Below, in pieces: positions 11,536-23,139 of a stretch of DNA of 64,000 nt (the first letter of the stretch is position 1; the number at the start of each line of letters is the position of its first letter). Below the pieces are notes generated by a model. That model was given only the letters and a program-made list of their open reading frames with translations. It made no database searches and was not told the origin of the DNA. Source of the stretch: Sphagnum compactum (Eukaryota > Bryophyta > Sphagnopsida > Sphagnales); the NCBI GenBank assembly GCA_965153455.1, contig OZ234495.1, positions 24,052,875-24,116,874 of the forward strand, in the 5' to 3' direction. Made by a program: the position numbers and the translations under genes.

Positions 11536-14500
11536 CTATGCCACAGAAGGCCATTGGTTAGAGAGTTGCTCATTTGTGACAAACAGACCATGGAAGCCAT
11601 AAGGAACTCGATGTGGCAACTTGAGAGATGTAACTATTTCAAGAGTCGGTGACCGTGCATCTAAAACAAGGAGTTTTGATACATTGGCAGTTTCGTCATG
11701 GTAATATGTGAGGATGTACCCATCATCCTCCAAAATAGACGGATCCGTACTACGGGGTACAAAATAGGGTTCACTACAATAACAATTTGCTGGGAATTTG
11801 TGCCACCCAACAACAGCTTGTTGTGTTACATCATTATTTTGTGAAGCTTCCAAGTCGAATTTGGCTATTCCTCCATATTTCGGGAATGGTCCTGACAATA
11901 CTCCATACACATATCTTGTCTTTTTACACTGATACATCTTGTTGAATTGTCCACCAGCAAAGTTTGCATTACTTGCAAGCTCTTGTTTATAAGCTTTTCC
12001 TGTCTTGAGGTTGAGATGAAATGTTGCTAACCACAATTCAAGTTTGTCCGATTGTTGAAAAGTGAAATGGATTGGTGATAGTGTAGATCCAACCACAACA
12101 ATCTCATCACCCTCCTCCCAAGCATTCACATAGTGGAAACATGTGCTATCGGGAAGATCAAACCACTTGATTCCTGCTTCTGTTGTGGCATTCCTTGGCA
12201 ACACTCCAAACCTAGGGATCTTTTTATCATCAATGCAAACTGGTGATTTTGCATTGAACATCTCCTGCAAGAAAAATGTGGATTTGAATACATCATAATA
12301 TACTATGTCAAAAGTCTTAGGTACCCATTCACATGGACGGACTCTATTTATATTACTTCATCTCGGCCTCACATAAAAACATAACAAATGCATTTCCCTG
12401 AGAATGGTTGAACTTATGTAAAGGTCATAATTATCTTTAACTTCAATGGAAAATAAGAAGTCTTGAATCATTTGAAAACATCATATTTTTGCAACTCAAA
12501 TGCATGCTTGCATTCTAACTAAGGAAAGAATTGAGTTCATTTGGTGAGGCCATAAATACCTGCATGCGCAAGACAATTTGAGTATCTGGAATCACTATAT
12601 ATTTGCTTGTGATTGCAAAGTCATGTATGAGACATGCTTCCGGAAGAGTGATGTTCACATTTGCACGCTTTCTCCCATCAGCTGAAACTTTGAAGAGTGT
12701 TAGGTACGGAGCTTGGAAAAAGTTGACACTGTAACTGAACATCTCCCCTGTTTTGGGATCAATCTTTGGATGCGCTGTCATGTTTATAGCTTTGAGTGCT
12801 CCATTAAAATCATATCTACAACCAAAAGGTATGGGAGTCATTGATCTCTATGTGAACCATGCCCATGTCAGTTGCAAGCACAACATTGCATGTAATAGTC
12901 CTCAACCTCTAATGCCACAAGTTAAAATATGTATACTCTATAGATCAGGTGTGAATAAGGTCACCTTATCTACTCCATTTGATATCCTAGGCTGCTATGA
13001 AGGAATAAGACTTCCAAGATTATTTGACCTAGATTTTCCACACAATCATAATTTAATGCCCTTACTCTGTGTTCTATTGTAGTTTTTGACAATTAGTCAT
13101 ACATTTGTGCCAAGAAGATGGATGACTTGGAATTTTATATTTTCCAATGTAATTGAGTTACCTACACCTATATTTAATCAATGAATGAAATGCCTTCAGA
13201 TATTAATGTATGATACATCATTCACAGTCATCAATTCTGAGATTCAAGCAATATCTGTGAACTTTTTGTTGATTGTTTTCATAAAGGGAATATGTAGGTG
13301 AAATCCTTCATTTTGAACGGCAGGTTAACAGGAGCCCATTCTCCGAAAAAGACAAGGCAACCCCACCTTTAAAATATTAGACACCATGTTTTTTAATGGC
13401 AAATTTTTGCCATTTGTGGATCTAGATATAAAGGATTTTCAATGATAAGAATGGCTGAAATTCACCAGATATGTATAATAAGTTCCAGCATGTAGCCAAA
13501 TAATAGAAGGATGATTACTTTTTTAAAAAAAATCATAATTAGTTTAGAGCTAAATTTGGCTAAATCTTCTTATGGGTGATCAACACTTTGGCTACATCAC
13601 AAACTTGGACAAAGAAAACACTGTGCCCAATAGTCTAACAACTTAGAAATTTACAGTTAGATCATTGTAGTAACATAAAAAAACCAATCAGGCTCTTGTT
13701 CAACCAGGGGGAAAGTGAACTAGCAGACCTGAAAGTCACCTAGGGAATTCCAAGCTCTTCTTGAATTCTATTTGTATAGGTGTTCTAATACAGAAAGCGA
13801 ATGAAGCAGAGTTCTCAACTCTGAACCAGTGTATTATTTAGTGGTGGAATGTTGCCAGATTTCAGCCATGAAATGGAGTTGGCAACCATATGGCTTAAGT
13901 TTTGGTGGTGCTTTTGAGCCAAAATCATCAAATGGTTTGGAGAGCTGGCCTCCTTGTTCAGCCAAACTCATTGTGTACTATCGCGCCCCCAGAGTCCAGA
14001 CAGGAGTGCCAAATTAGACACAATCATAGAAACTTCCAAACTTCCATTGGACACCATTGTGAGCTTAATGATAATATTCTTTGAGAACATAGGAAGTTTG
14101 GAGCTGAACCGGAGATTTTTCAAAGTGCTCTGGTGTGTGCTAAACCAGCTTATTAACATGCAAGTCTGGGATCCGAACAGCTAAGGAAAAGGTCCCATGA
14201 GGCTTAAGGACCAGAGTGCAAGAGAGCAAACAAAAGGCTTTAAGGACTCGAGAGTGCAAGAGAGCAAACAAAAGACTTAAGTACTCAAGAGAGCAAGACA
14301 CCAAACAAGACCCTTAAGGAAGTCTAAAGAGTGCAACAGACCCAGCACGAGACTTTAGGTGTAGGAGAAGGTTTTGCATGGTAGGACCTTCCGGATTTGA
14401 GGGCCCACCTGAGGCCATTAGGCCAGATTTTTTAGGCCGAGAGGAGGGGCCCAAAAATCTGGAAGGTACTACCAGCGGAACCTTCACCTCGGTAAAGATC

Positions 14501-16811
14501 CTGGTAGATTTTTCTTTCAACAAGTTTCCATCTTTCCACTTTTTCTATGCTTTTTTTGGTATTATGTCCTTTCGCTAAATGGAAAGCGAATCTAACGAGG
14601 AGTAGGTGTGAATGATGACTAATGCGCAAAGAGAAAATTCACATTGTAGTAGCCAAAATGGAGATTTCTTGTTGAAAAACATGCAATTGGTTCCTTAATA
14701 CATAGCCAAATCTGGTTATTACTCAAAATATATAAATTTAATAAATAAAATTATGACGATAGTAACTTTTCACACTTTTTTTAATTAAGTTTTGCCAAAA
14801 AAAATTAAATTTTTTTCCTGAAGCTAAACTTTAGGTACTGAAAGCGGATCTTTCGAGGAGGTATGTTTGAATAATGAGAAGACAAAATCGTCCTAAAAAT
14901 ACACTAGAAAAAATCTACCGGGCCTTTACTCTTTACGACTCCAGAGTGCAAGAAAGCAAACAAGCTCGACTGTGTGCACCAGCAAAGTCTCGGGACAAAC
15001 TAGATCACGAGGTTTTGTTGGGAAGAACTCACAACCTACCTTCCAATGGTGCGGACGTCTCCATCATCTGTGATATAAACGGCATAAGGTTGATCATCCT
15101 CCGACATTGCCAGCAATTTGCCATTGAAGAACGCCAAGCCTGCATTGGCAGTCCCGATACCACCAGCAGGGTCAAGCACACCTAGCATAGCTCGAAGACC
15201 AAACAGTGCTAAGCGTGCCAACCCAATCAACCCGTGTATCTCCCCCATCATCTTCGGAAATAAAGGCTTGCCTGCCTTCTCCTCTTGTATGAACCTAGTG
15301 CAGCTCAAGTTCACACCAAGTACAACACATGATTATAAGTCCTTCCGAGCTTCATTGTTTCTGGAGCTTCATTTTACTAGAACAATGATGTAAGGTACAT
15401 CCTATTTCTCTGGAACCCCAGGGGTCTCTTTCTATCAGGCTGCTCACAGGACACTGCGTGTAACTCTCATCACAGCAGCCCGGGCCTAATGGAAAGCCAC
15501 TGACATAGGGTCTTGTTTCTTGCTGCAAGGACAGTCACTTTCCATTGGAAAGCTGCAACTGTGGTGAAAATATGTAATTAATCATGTTAGAACTCTGGAA
15601 ATACATGTTCTAAACGAATGCCACTGACATAGCGCCTTGTTTCTTGTTGCAAGGACAGTGACTTTCCATTGGAGAGCTGCAAATTGTGATGAAAATATGT
15701 AATTAATCATGTTGGGATCTCTTGAAACACATGTTTCAAAGGGAAGCCACTAACACAGGGCCTTGTTTCTTGTTGCAGGGACAGTTACTTCACATTGGAG
15801 AGCTGCAACTGTGGTGAAAATGTGTGATTAATCATGTTAGGAACTCTGGAAACAAGTGTTGTCATGGAAGAAAGGACAGATGTCATTGTATGGTGAGTCA
15901 CAGTTTGACTCGCTACCCTCACAGCTCCTGCAATTGACCTGTAGAGCTGTGAGATGACTATGAGCACAGCGACTTGAAAAAACATAATGGGAAGCTGCTC
16001 CGATCATAGCAGCCTAATGGAAAGATGTCCTTTGTGCGTACCTGTTGGTGCGAATGTAGCGGCAGCAATAGGTGGCTTTGCCGTCGCGGAACTTGATTAT
16101 GTGCAACATACCGTCGCCATCGAAGTAATGGTAACCAAAGCCCGGCTCATGGCGAGGATTGCCGCCGTTTCTCAAATACACCCCGTCATTCAAGCAGCTG
16201 GGGATAGTCCCGGACTCAATCTCCACGTTCTCGTCCGGAGGGCATTCACGATCAACAGGTGCGAAATTTCCAACCGTGAACATCTCTGGGGCAGATGGGT
16301 TTATCAGAGGTGATACCGTTCTCGATTGGCCTAGTTCTATCCAAGTCACTAGTAATGTCTCTGCCGTTTTCAAAACTGCTGTCTTGATTAAATTACCGCC
16401 AGCTACTGATGCTGCTGCTGATCTCCAAGGTCCCACTTCCGCGATCTGAGCTCGAACTTCTCTTCTTGTTGTTGTTGCAGCAGCGTCTCTGCGCGCCGAG
16501 TTCGAGTCATCAAAAGATGTCAACTGCAACTCCCTAACTACATGGCGCTGTCGATTGCTGCGAGTAATTCCAACTTGAATATGCTTCAATTGCCCATTCA
16601 TGAAAACTGCATGAGATGGGTTATAAGTACTCATGCTCCGTTTCCAGATGAATGCAGGTGTAGCCAGCGAGCTGGTCGGTGATCTCCGATTCCAAATTGC
16701 AGTATATGACATCGTTCTCTCCCGGGTTGCACCAGCTGAAGAATACTGACTCGGCATGGCAATTTCAGGACTAGTACTCGAAAACAACATAGTACTCACG
16801 TGCAACGCCAT
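11536..16811 (-). CDS. Carotenoid cleavage dioxygenase, CCD4/NCED group
   Basis: Non-haem iron enzyme that cleaves carotenoids; NCEDs cut 9-cis-epoxycarotenoids to make the ABA precursor xanthoxin in plastids, while CCD4 enzymes degrade carotenoids. Four exons: 16811-16042, 15294-15040, 12815-12560 and 12264-11536, all with GT-AG introns; product 669 residues. The four iron-binding histidines are His357 (TAHPKIDP), His406 (LIHDFAIT), His471 ([10 protein letters not shown]) and His652 (GFHGLF). The spacing of the first three (49 and 65 residues) equals that of maize VP14. Exon 1 encodes a Ser/Thr/Arg-rich N-terminus fitting a plastid transit peptide. The first ATG in frame is at 16811. TNRFIQE is NCED-like, while [18 protein letters not shown] and YGFHGLF in the last exon are CCD4-like, so the substrate is uncertain. 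Angiosperm NCEDs mostly lack introns; this gene has three. No frameshift or stop is seen. Confidence 0.93.
12816..15039 (-). other. Large intron 2 of the dioxygenase, with repeats
   Basis: A 2.2 kb intron. It holds imperfect short repeats built on GAGTGCAAGAGAGCAAAC (14210-14320, another at 14942), an imperfect palindrome at about 14389-14470 and AT-rich filler. Short frames at 13829-14184 and 14314-14629 lie in these repeats and show no domain. Confidence 0.7.
14389..14470. repeat. Imperfect palindrome in intron 2
   Basis: ACCTTCCGGATTTGAGGGCC on the left pairs with GGGCCCAAAAATCTGGAAGGT on the right, with a short central part containing AGGCC/GGCCT pairs. It could fold into a hairpin of about 80 bases or be a small MITE-like insertion. 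Confidence 0.5.
15496..15870 (-). repeat. Three ~125-base tandem repeats in intron 1 of the dioxygenase
   Basis: Units beginning at GCCACTGACATAG start at 15496, 15620 and 15746 (spacings 124 and 126). Each continues with CTTGTTTCTTG, GGACAGT and GAGAGCTGCAA-type motifs and ends with TTAATCATGTT. Together they make up about half of the 747-base intron. Confidence 0.9.
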
Positions 16812-17589
16812 GATGCTCAATGTCTTTACTACTACTGCTAATGACGTCTCCTGAAGTAGCTACTAGCTAGCTCTCTCTCTCAAGTCCCTCAACTTCAGCT
16901 TGAATTTTTTTGCAATAGCTAGCTTCAGTACATGAGCTGTCACACTCAATTATCTCAAGCTCTAAAGATCTACTGCAACCGGACCCCATATCCTCTTCTT
17001 CTTCTTCACAAACGAACTTTGAAATGCACAAAATCACTGAAATAGTTATGATCACCTATTCCACAGAAACACAATTTCTAATCCTTCACATCGCAACAAC
17101 AACTTTTATATCAAATTATCCACCAAAGATCCTTGCCAAAAAAAACTATAACAATTGTGTAACCCTCCACCCACTTTGAGAACAAAGTGATGAAGAAATA
17201 AGAGCTTTTTCTTTTTATCAAAGGTGAATGCATAAATAAGTGGACCAAACAAAGCAGACTTGGGTGTATTGGCACGCAAGTTACTCGAATTTACTTGTTT
17301 GTCGAATTTCCTATTGGGTGCAGTCACAATTAAATGAGTCGAAAAACACATCTAGCAATGGTCAAAACTCTATAAAAATTATAATTTTGTTACATATATT
17401 TTTTTGTGTCACTTTAATGCCATGTTAGTCATGAAATGTATTGTTAAATAATTAATATGAATGAAATTTTTTAAAGAAAATTTAAAAAACATTATTTTGA
17501 ATTTTGATTTTAGTAAATGATGGAAAAATATATAATGTCAAAATTAAAAAACGAATTCATTTTTTGAAAAAAAAAATATTCATTTTGTC
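16812..17589. other. Upstream region of the dioxygenase gene
   Basis: Contains a CT-rich stretch (16868-16885), which would be GA-rich in the minus-strand transcript, and a TC-rich stretch at 16992-17008; these fit a 5' leader. No TATA box could be assigned with confidence. The remainder is AT-rich without a gene. Confidence 0.4.
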
Positions 17590-18830
17590 AGTGTGGAAAC
17601 TGACCCTAGTACCGTACTTTAGCTACACATCTGCTATGGGATTTGAAAATTTCAACTTCTTAGACCATGTAAGCATGCTAATGTACTTTTGTATTGCAAA
17701 CATTCATGCTTCTACTTCAATGAAAATCATATATATATACATATACATGTAGAGGCAGGAACAACTCCCCCATACCTAAGTCTGGTCAAACATTGGAGAT
17801 GCCCCATCCCTTGAGAGCTGGGTTCTGCAGGACAATTCCAAATGTTGGGTGGTCTAGCTGATTCTAATTTCATATCTTTCTCATCAAGTGAGATTAATTC
17901 ATGGCATGTCTCTCCCACCCCTAATTGAAGAGGTATCTAATTTAGTTACCAGGTAGAAATTTTCACACACAAATCCTAGGAAAAATTAGATAAGTTTCGG
18001 GGTACTTATTCTTTGTTTCTATTCATTAGTGGAAGGGTGCACCCACAATTTTTTTGCCCCTGAAGGAGCCATTTGGTTGGCCCATCACCAAATATGTTTG
18101 AAACATGGGGAACTTCACAACACAGAAACCTGAATATACTTCCCTCCTCAAAATAAATACATGCTTTGTCATGCTTCCCTTTGCCCTCTGTCACTCCTTT
18201 ACAATCTCTCTCTCTCTCTCTATATATATATAGTTGGTTGAGCGATGGCTGAACAAATGGGATGAAAAATAAGATGCTAGAAAGTTTTATTCTCAAAACT
18301 GTTGATCACCATTTACAACTTGGACTAATACCCATTATAACTTTGGGGTATGTGCCATGCTACCTTGGCAACTTTGACACTAATTTTATGATTTTCAGGA
18401 ATGATGAATTTTTTAAAATTATTCATTTAAAAGACCAAATGTTTTCCAAGGAACTTGAAGACTCTTCAGGAATATTCTATTTTCGAAATGAAAATTCCAG
18501 AATTAATTAATTATTTGACAAATGTGTGTTGAAGTTGCCGAGGTATTAGGGGTGATATTATGCAGGCCTTGCTGCTGCTGCTGGACCCCCTAGTCTCATA
18601 CTTTCTTGGGCTTTTTCAAAATCTTGCTTCCTGTGTAAGAAAACTGCATATTTTGTCCACATGGCCCATCAGGATGTAGCCAACAAGGAAGTTCTCTGTG
18701 ATGCCATGCTGGTGTGTCTCGTGGATAATTCCTTGATTGGGCTCTAGCTAGTGACTCGGTTCTCGTTAAGCCTTCACTTGAATCTATCTGCTTTTAATAG
18801 GAAATTAATATAGGAAGCGTCATGAGTCAT
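17590..18830. repeat. Direct-repeat module D2
   Basis: Second copy of module D1 (2745-4000 plus 5610-5750), same orientation. It is more compact and visibly more diverged than the germin arms. It includes a (TC)n(TA)n microsatellite at about 18205-18232. The small frames within it are not conserved between the two copies, so they are not likely genes. Confidence 0.7.
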
Positions 18831-19728
18831 GATCAGCCCTTTTTTTCTGGGGCTAAAAATCGCCGAAAGGCGACAATGGCCAAATTCTCTTGCGAAAATC
18901 TCTTTTTTTCCTTGAAATCAATTCGTCAGACTGCGCTCCTTTCTGAGGAGCGAGTCGCCACATGTATGCGTAGTGGCTACTCTTTTAATGTTCCTGGACA
19001 AAAGTATGGCCAGTTAGCCAAATTATGACGGAGTCTCTTTGGAATACTTTCGAGTACCGCGAAACTTAACAAATCAAAACAAAATGACGGGTCATGATCA
19101 GCCTTTCCTTTTTCTCGCAAATTGGTGCCAATTTCGCTCTCTCCAGTGGAGGCCCATCCGCCTTAACAGGAGTTTTTAACCCCATTTCGCCATAAGTTGT
19201 TTTTTCTATCAGATTTAGGGTGCGAGGTTGCAACCAGTCACAATCAACCCCTTTTTTCTCTCTTTTGTTATGTAGCTGAAGTTGCCATGATCCATAGAAC
19301 ACTGTAGCCAAAATCTGGCTACAAACTGCATATGAAAGTCAAAATATTTACGGATCCATCACGTTTTTGGCTACATACTAGAACCCAACACATAAATCTG
19401 GCTATTTTCAGGAAACAAATTTAGATTTTGTTGAAAATCTGGCTACACAAAACCCAAAAATCACACCTTTATAGCCAGTTTTGGGGGTTAAATGGGTTGT
19501 TACGGTTTTCACCATGATCCCAATGTCGGAGTCAATTCGCCCTGGCCCTGCCACACTGCAGATTTGAAGACAACAACACACTGGCCCTACTCATGAACAT
19601 GTGCGTTCTAAACGCCAATGCGTGGCGATGAATGTGATCCTGGCGCCAGAATCACCCTACACAATATCCCCCAACCTGCACACACTATATCCTCGAACCT
19701 GCACACACCATATCCCCGAATCTGCAAA
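18831..19728. other. Intergenic with TAGCCA-rich dispersed repeat and 21-base tandem repeat
   Basis: 19306-19480 carries a repeat with GCCAAAATCTGGCTACA and ATATGAAAGT motifs; related sequence is at 25984-26072 and 27603-27760. About 19664-19728 has three ~21-base units built on CCTGCACACAC and TATCCCC. No gene is seen. Confidence 0.5.
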
Positions 19729-19833
19729 GTCCTCTTTCCACATTCAATCACACTTGACATCATCTTGACATTGAAGATTGAGAATTTTCATTCTGGTCAC
19801 ATAATTACGCGTGTGCTTGCTTTGTGTGCAGTA

Positions 19834-19845
19834 CTATATATAAAA
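19834..19845 (+). promoter_or_regulatory. TATA box of germin-like gene copy 2
   Basis: CTATATATAAAA about 260 bases upstream of the start codon; identical in sequence and placing to copy 1. Confidence 0.6.
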
Positions 19846-20104
19846 CGGATGCTGAATTGTCATACATCAAACACCACCGGCATAGTATTCAGTGTAGTTC
19901 TAAGAGGCCACTTCTGACAGGGATAAACTTCGCTCTTTCCCACATCTCACACAGGGAATTTATCCAGGCGCTCCAGCTTGTACTAGTTCATACACAAGTA
20001 CAAAACCATACATAGTCTCTTCAGGTTTGCCAACCCAGCCGCACTAGATCTAGAGTTACAACTGATTTCGATAAGTCCCTGAGCTTTCATAGTAAGCTGC
20101 AGCC

Positions 20105-21053
20105 ATGAAGAATTACAGTACTGATCATCCACGCTCCTATAGCTGCCAGGCTTGGAGCTCACTGTGCGGTGCAAATCTCGTGCATCATGTGTTTGCGTGC
20201 ACTGCGCTCGCACTACTAGTCATCATGGCTGCAATGACGTCGACCATGGTGCAAGCCTCGGATCCAGATCAATTGCAGGATTTCTGCGTGGCAGATCTGT
20301 CCCCCACCAATCCTCTAAAAGTCAATGGCTTTCCTTGCAAGCGCAGCGCAAATGTTACTTCCAAAGACTTCCTCTTCACGGGCCTCCGTACAGCTGGTAA
20401 TTCGCTATTCGACATAACAGCTTTCAACTTTGCCATTACAAACATGTTTATATAATTGGCCAGCACGTCCCAGATGATTGCTTTTCTTATATGCTAGTCC
20501 AGCTGATGATGTACCGATCGCATTCTAACAGGACTGAAAATTTAACACTCATGTCTCATGTCTTGCTGAATTGGGCCATTTGGTGATGTATTGAACAGCG
20601 AATGTCTCTACCACCGGTATAAAGGCCTCCGCAACATTTGCAACTGTGTTCGAGTACCCAGCTCTCAACACGCTCGGCATCTCCCACGTCCGACTGGATT
20701 TCGGTCCCGGGGGAGTTATTCCTCCCCATACCCATCCTTTGGCTTCGGAGACATTGTACGTCCTGGAAGGCACCATTTACACGGGATTTGTGAGCTACGA
20801 AGGTGTGCTGTACGCAGAAACGCTGCAAGTGGGAGACATGTACGTCTTCCCAAAAGGCACAATCCATTTCCAAATCAACGTAGGTACTACACATGCCGCT
20901 TCCTTGAACGCTCTGACGTCGCAGGATCCTGCGTTATTATTTGTAGCCAACCAGTTGCTGGGGAGCAACATCCCCGATGCAGTGCTGGAGACGTCCCTGG
21001 GAATAAATGCCAAAGCGCTCAAATATCTCCAAGCCTCTCTTCCTTCCGTGTGA
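20105..21053 (+). CDS. Germin-like protein (cupin), copy 2
   Basis: Two exons, 20105-20396 and 20599-21053, with a 202-base GT-AG phase-1 intron; 248 residues. It has the same architecture as copy 1: secretory leader to about residue 51, Cys61/Cys78, then cupin ligands His141, His143, Glu148 and His187. Compared with copy 1, I count three amino-acid changes, all in the leader: Gly14 to Cys, Trp21 to Cys and Ile39 to Val. The exon 2 proteins are identical, although at least five silent base changes separate them. Both copies therefore look maintained as proteins. The start is the only upstream Met; the next Met (41) would cut into the hydrophobic core. The role in the apoplast is inferred from the family. 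Confidence 0.93.
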
Positions 21054-21640
21054 CTTGGTATTTATGGACTAGAGTCTACTTCCAAGCTGTGCATGAAAGA
21101 GTCAGCTGGCTGTAATCTCTACTAGTTCTTCAATTTTGTTGCCTGTGTGACCTTACAGATTTCTACAACACCAACCTTGCAAGTGTTGAGCAAGAGGTGT
21201 AACTAATTAATTTGTTTAGTCAAGAATTTTGGAATTTTGCGTTTTAGATGATGATGATGAATCATGTCAATGGACTGATCATGTAATTTGTTCAAACAAT
21301 CATAAAATTATTTGAATTTGTTTTTGCCTTACATGTACATGGTTATAATCTTAATTGTTGTAACTTCAAAGATTAGAATTTATGTGAAATTTGAATGTAC
21401 TTTCATGTTAGGAAAGCATTTTAAATTTCATACCAGGGCCGAAAGAAGACTTACTTGGTTTGTATCCGTTTGTGGGGTTAGAATTGAAGGTTTGAGTTCC
21501 AAAGTTTAGTATAAAGTTTAAACCAAACTGAAACTGGATTTGATTTTTGGACCTACAATTTTGGGAACCAGAAGCGGTTCATTGGAATTTTTTAAGAGCC
21601 AGTCTAGGTGGAATTTTGGGTTCCCATTTTTACTTCCTTG

Positions 21641-23139
21641 TGGAATCAGAACCAGAACCGGACAAGTAGGTTTGTTTTAAGGAAAAGTTTAACTAAACCC
21701 TAAACCACAACTAGGTTTGATTTTCAAAACCAGAATTAAAATTTAGTTAAAATTTTCAGATTCCAAATGATTCCATATAGAATTCATGGAACCAAAATTT
21801 TCAAAATTGAAAATTTTTTAATTTTAATTTTTCAAAATCAAAACTGGAGGTTCATCATAAAAGTAAGGAACCACACAATATTGGTTTATGCTTAGCTTCG
21901 TTTTGCTTGAAAATATTTAGTAAATTTAACTAGAAGAAAAATTGCATTTGGGCTCATCCAGGGTTGGGGTTCCATAATATTTAAGAATGTTTAGAATTTA
22001 AAAGAATCTACAATCATTACTACAAAATGTGGGAGCAATTTAGTAGTCCCCCTTCATTAAATCAGTGAATTCACTGCTTCCTCATTGATCCCAGTTCATT
22101 GCTACCAGTGAATCACTCAAAATCCAATGAATCACTTAGCATACGGGGACACCTTTTGTTATAATAAACGAATAATTATAATAAATTTTCATAATATTTA
22201 ATATATTCTAAGTATGATGTACTGTTGTGCTCCCATAATTGGAATATTGAGAAAACAAGCTTTTAAAAAAATCAATAATTATTGAATGTTTTACATATAA
22301 TTTAAGTCCTTAAAAGGACACTAAATTGAGACCTTGACTGAGTTATGATGATTTGTCCATATTACCATTTTTAATGCAAAGTTCTTGGAATGCATAAAAG
22401 GATTTGCAATTGGTTTTTTAAAAACATTTCAAACCAGGAAAACATACATTTCCTGTTATACAGCTACACGTTCGTTAGGTCAATTCTTGAACGAAAAAAA
22501 ATCATATGAAAATGTTGCTTGTTTGTTGTTGGCTATGGAGCCGCAGCAGCTGTGATCATATAACCTTACGCAATTTGATTTTGGATGCGCGTCATTCAAG
22601 AAGTTTTGATTCTCGGTGCATACAAAAATTTGTAGAAGTAGATTGTAAAATTCGTTTGTGTTTTTTTTTGGGTTTGTTTTGTTCCATTGTCAAAAAATAT
22701 TTTGCAAATGTGCCTTGTTCATGCATGATTCTCCTGTGGGATTTCCGATCATACTTTCGCTTACTGATTGATGAAATTACAATCTCTCAGCTGAATTGGG
22801 TGATGCCATCTGGGTTCCAGTCTTTGAGATTGTTTTGTTTATTTGCTCACAAGGGTGAAGAATCAGTGGTTTTACAAAACAGGATTTGAAGGAAGATTTG
22901 TGTTTTTCCAGTGGTTTTTTCTGACCATCCTCGCTGCGCATACATTTTCATCATCACAGCCTGCGGTCGCGCATCATCTACATTTTTATTCCTTGATCAA
23001 GTTCACCAGCTGGTTCACCCATTTGTGCTACAGCTCTTGAGAAGCCAAGAACATGCAAAGTTGGCCGCACTTGACAAGTACACCAGCTGCAGGATGTAAG
23101 CAACTACTGAGCCGCACATTGATGGATGCATGTGTTTAG
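21641..23139. other. Intergenic, MITE-bearing, no gene recognised
   Basis: Holds the MITE at 22017-22165. The frames at 22506-23099 lack recognisable domains; they may belong to the 5' region of the F-box locus that follows, since a donor-like GTAAGC stands at 23097 and an acceptor-like TTTAG at 23139, but the 43 bases between are too short for a normal plant intron. Confidence 0.4.
22017..22165. mobile_element. MITE copy M1 (~150 bases)
   Basis: Starts TTACTACAAAATGTGGG and ends in GGGGACACCTTTTGTTATAATAA. It shares its whole length with 26806-26958, including repeated GTGAATTCACT motifs. The reverse complement of the right end of M2 (TCACTACAACAAAAGG) resembles the left end, which suggests terminal inverted repeats. 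M1's right end has decayed. Confidence 0.55.

Larger units (their letters stand above)
19729..21640. repeat. Inverted-repeat arm B (germin-like gene copy 2)
   Basis: Reverse-complement partner of 340-2250. The match is very close from about 19740 to 21300 and then fades out to about 21640. The promoter, both exons, the intron and the 3' flank are all included, so the event copied genomic DNA and not an mRNA. Confidence 0.85.
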
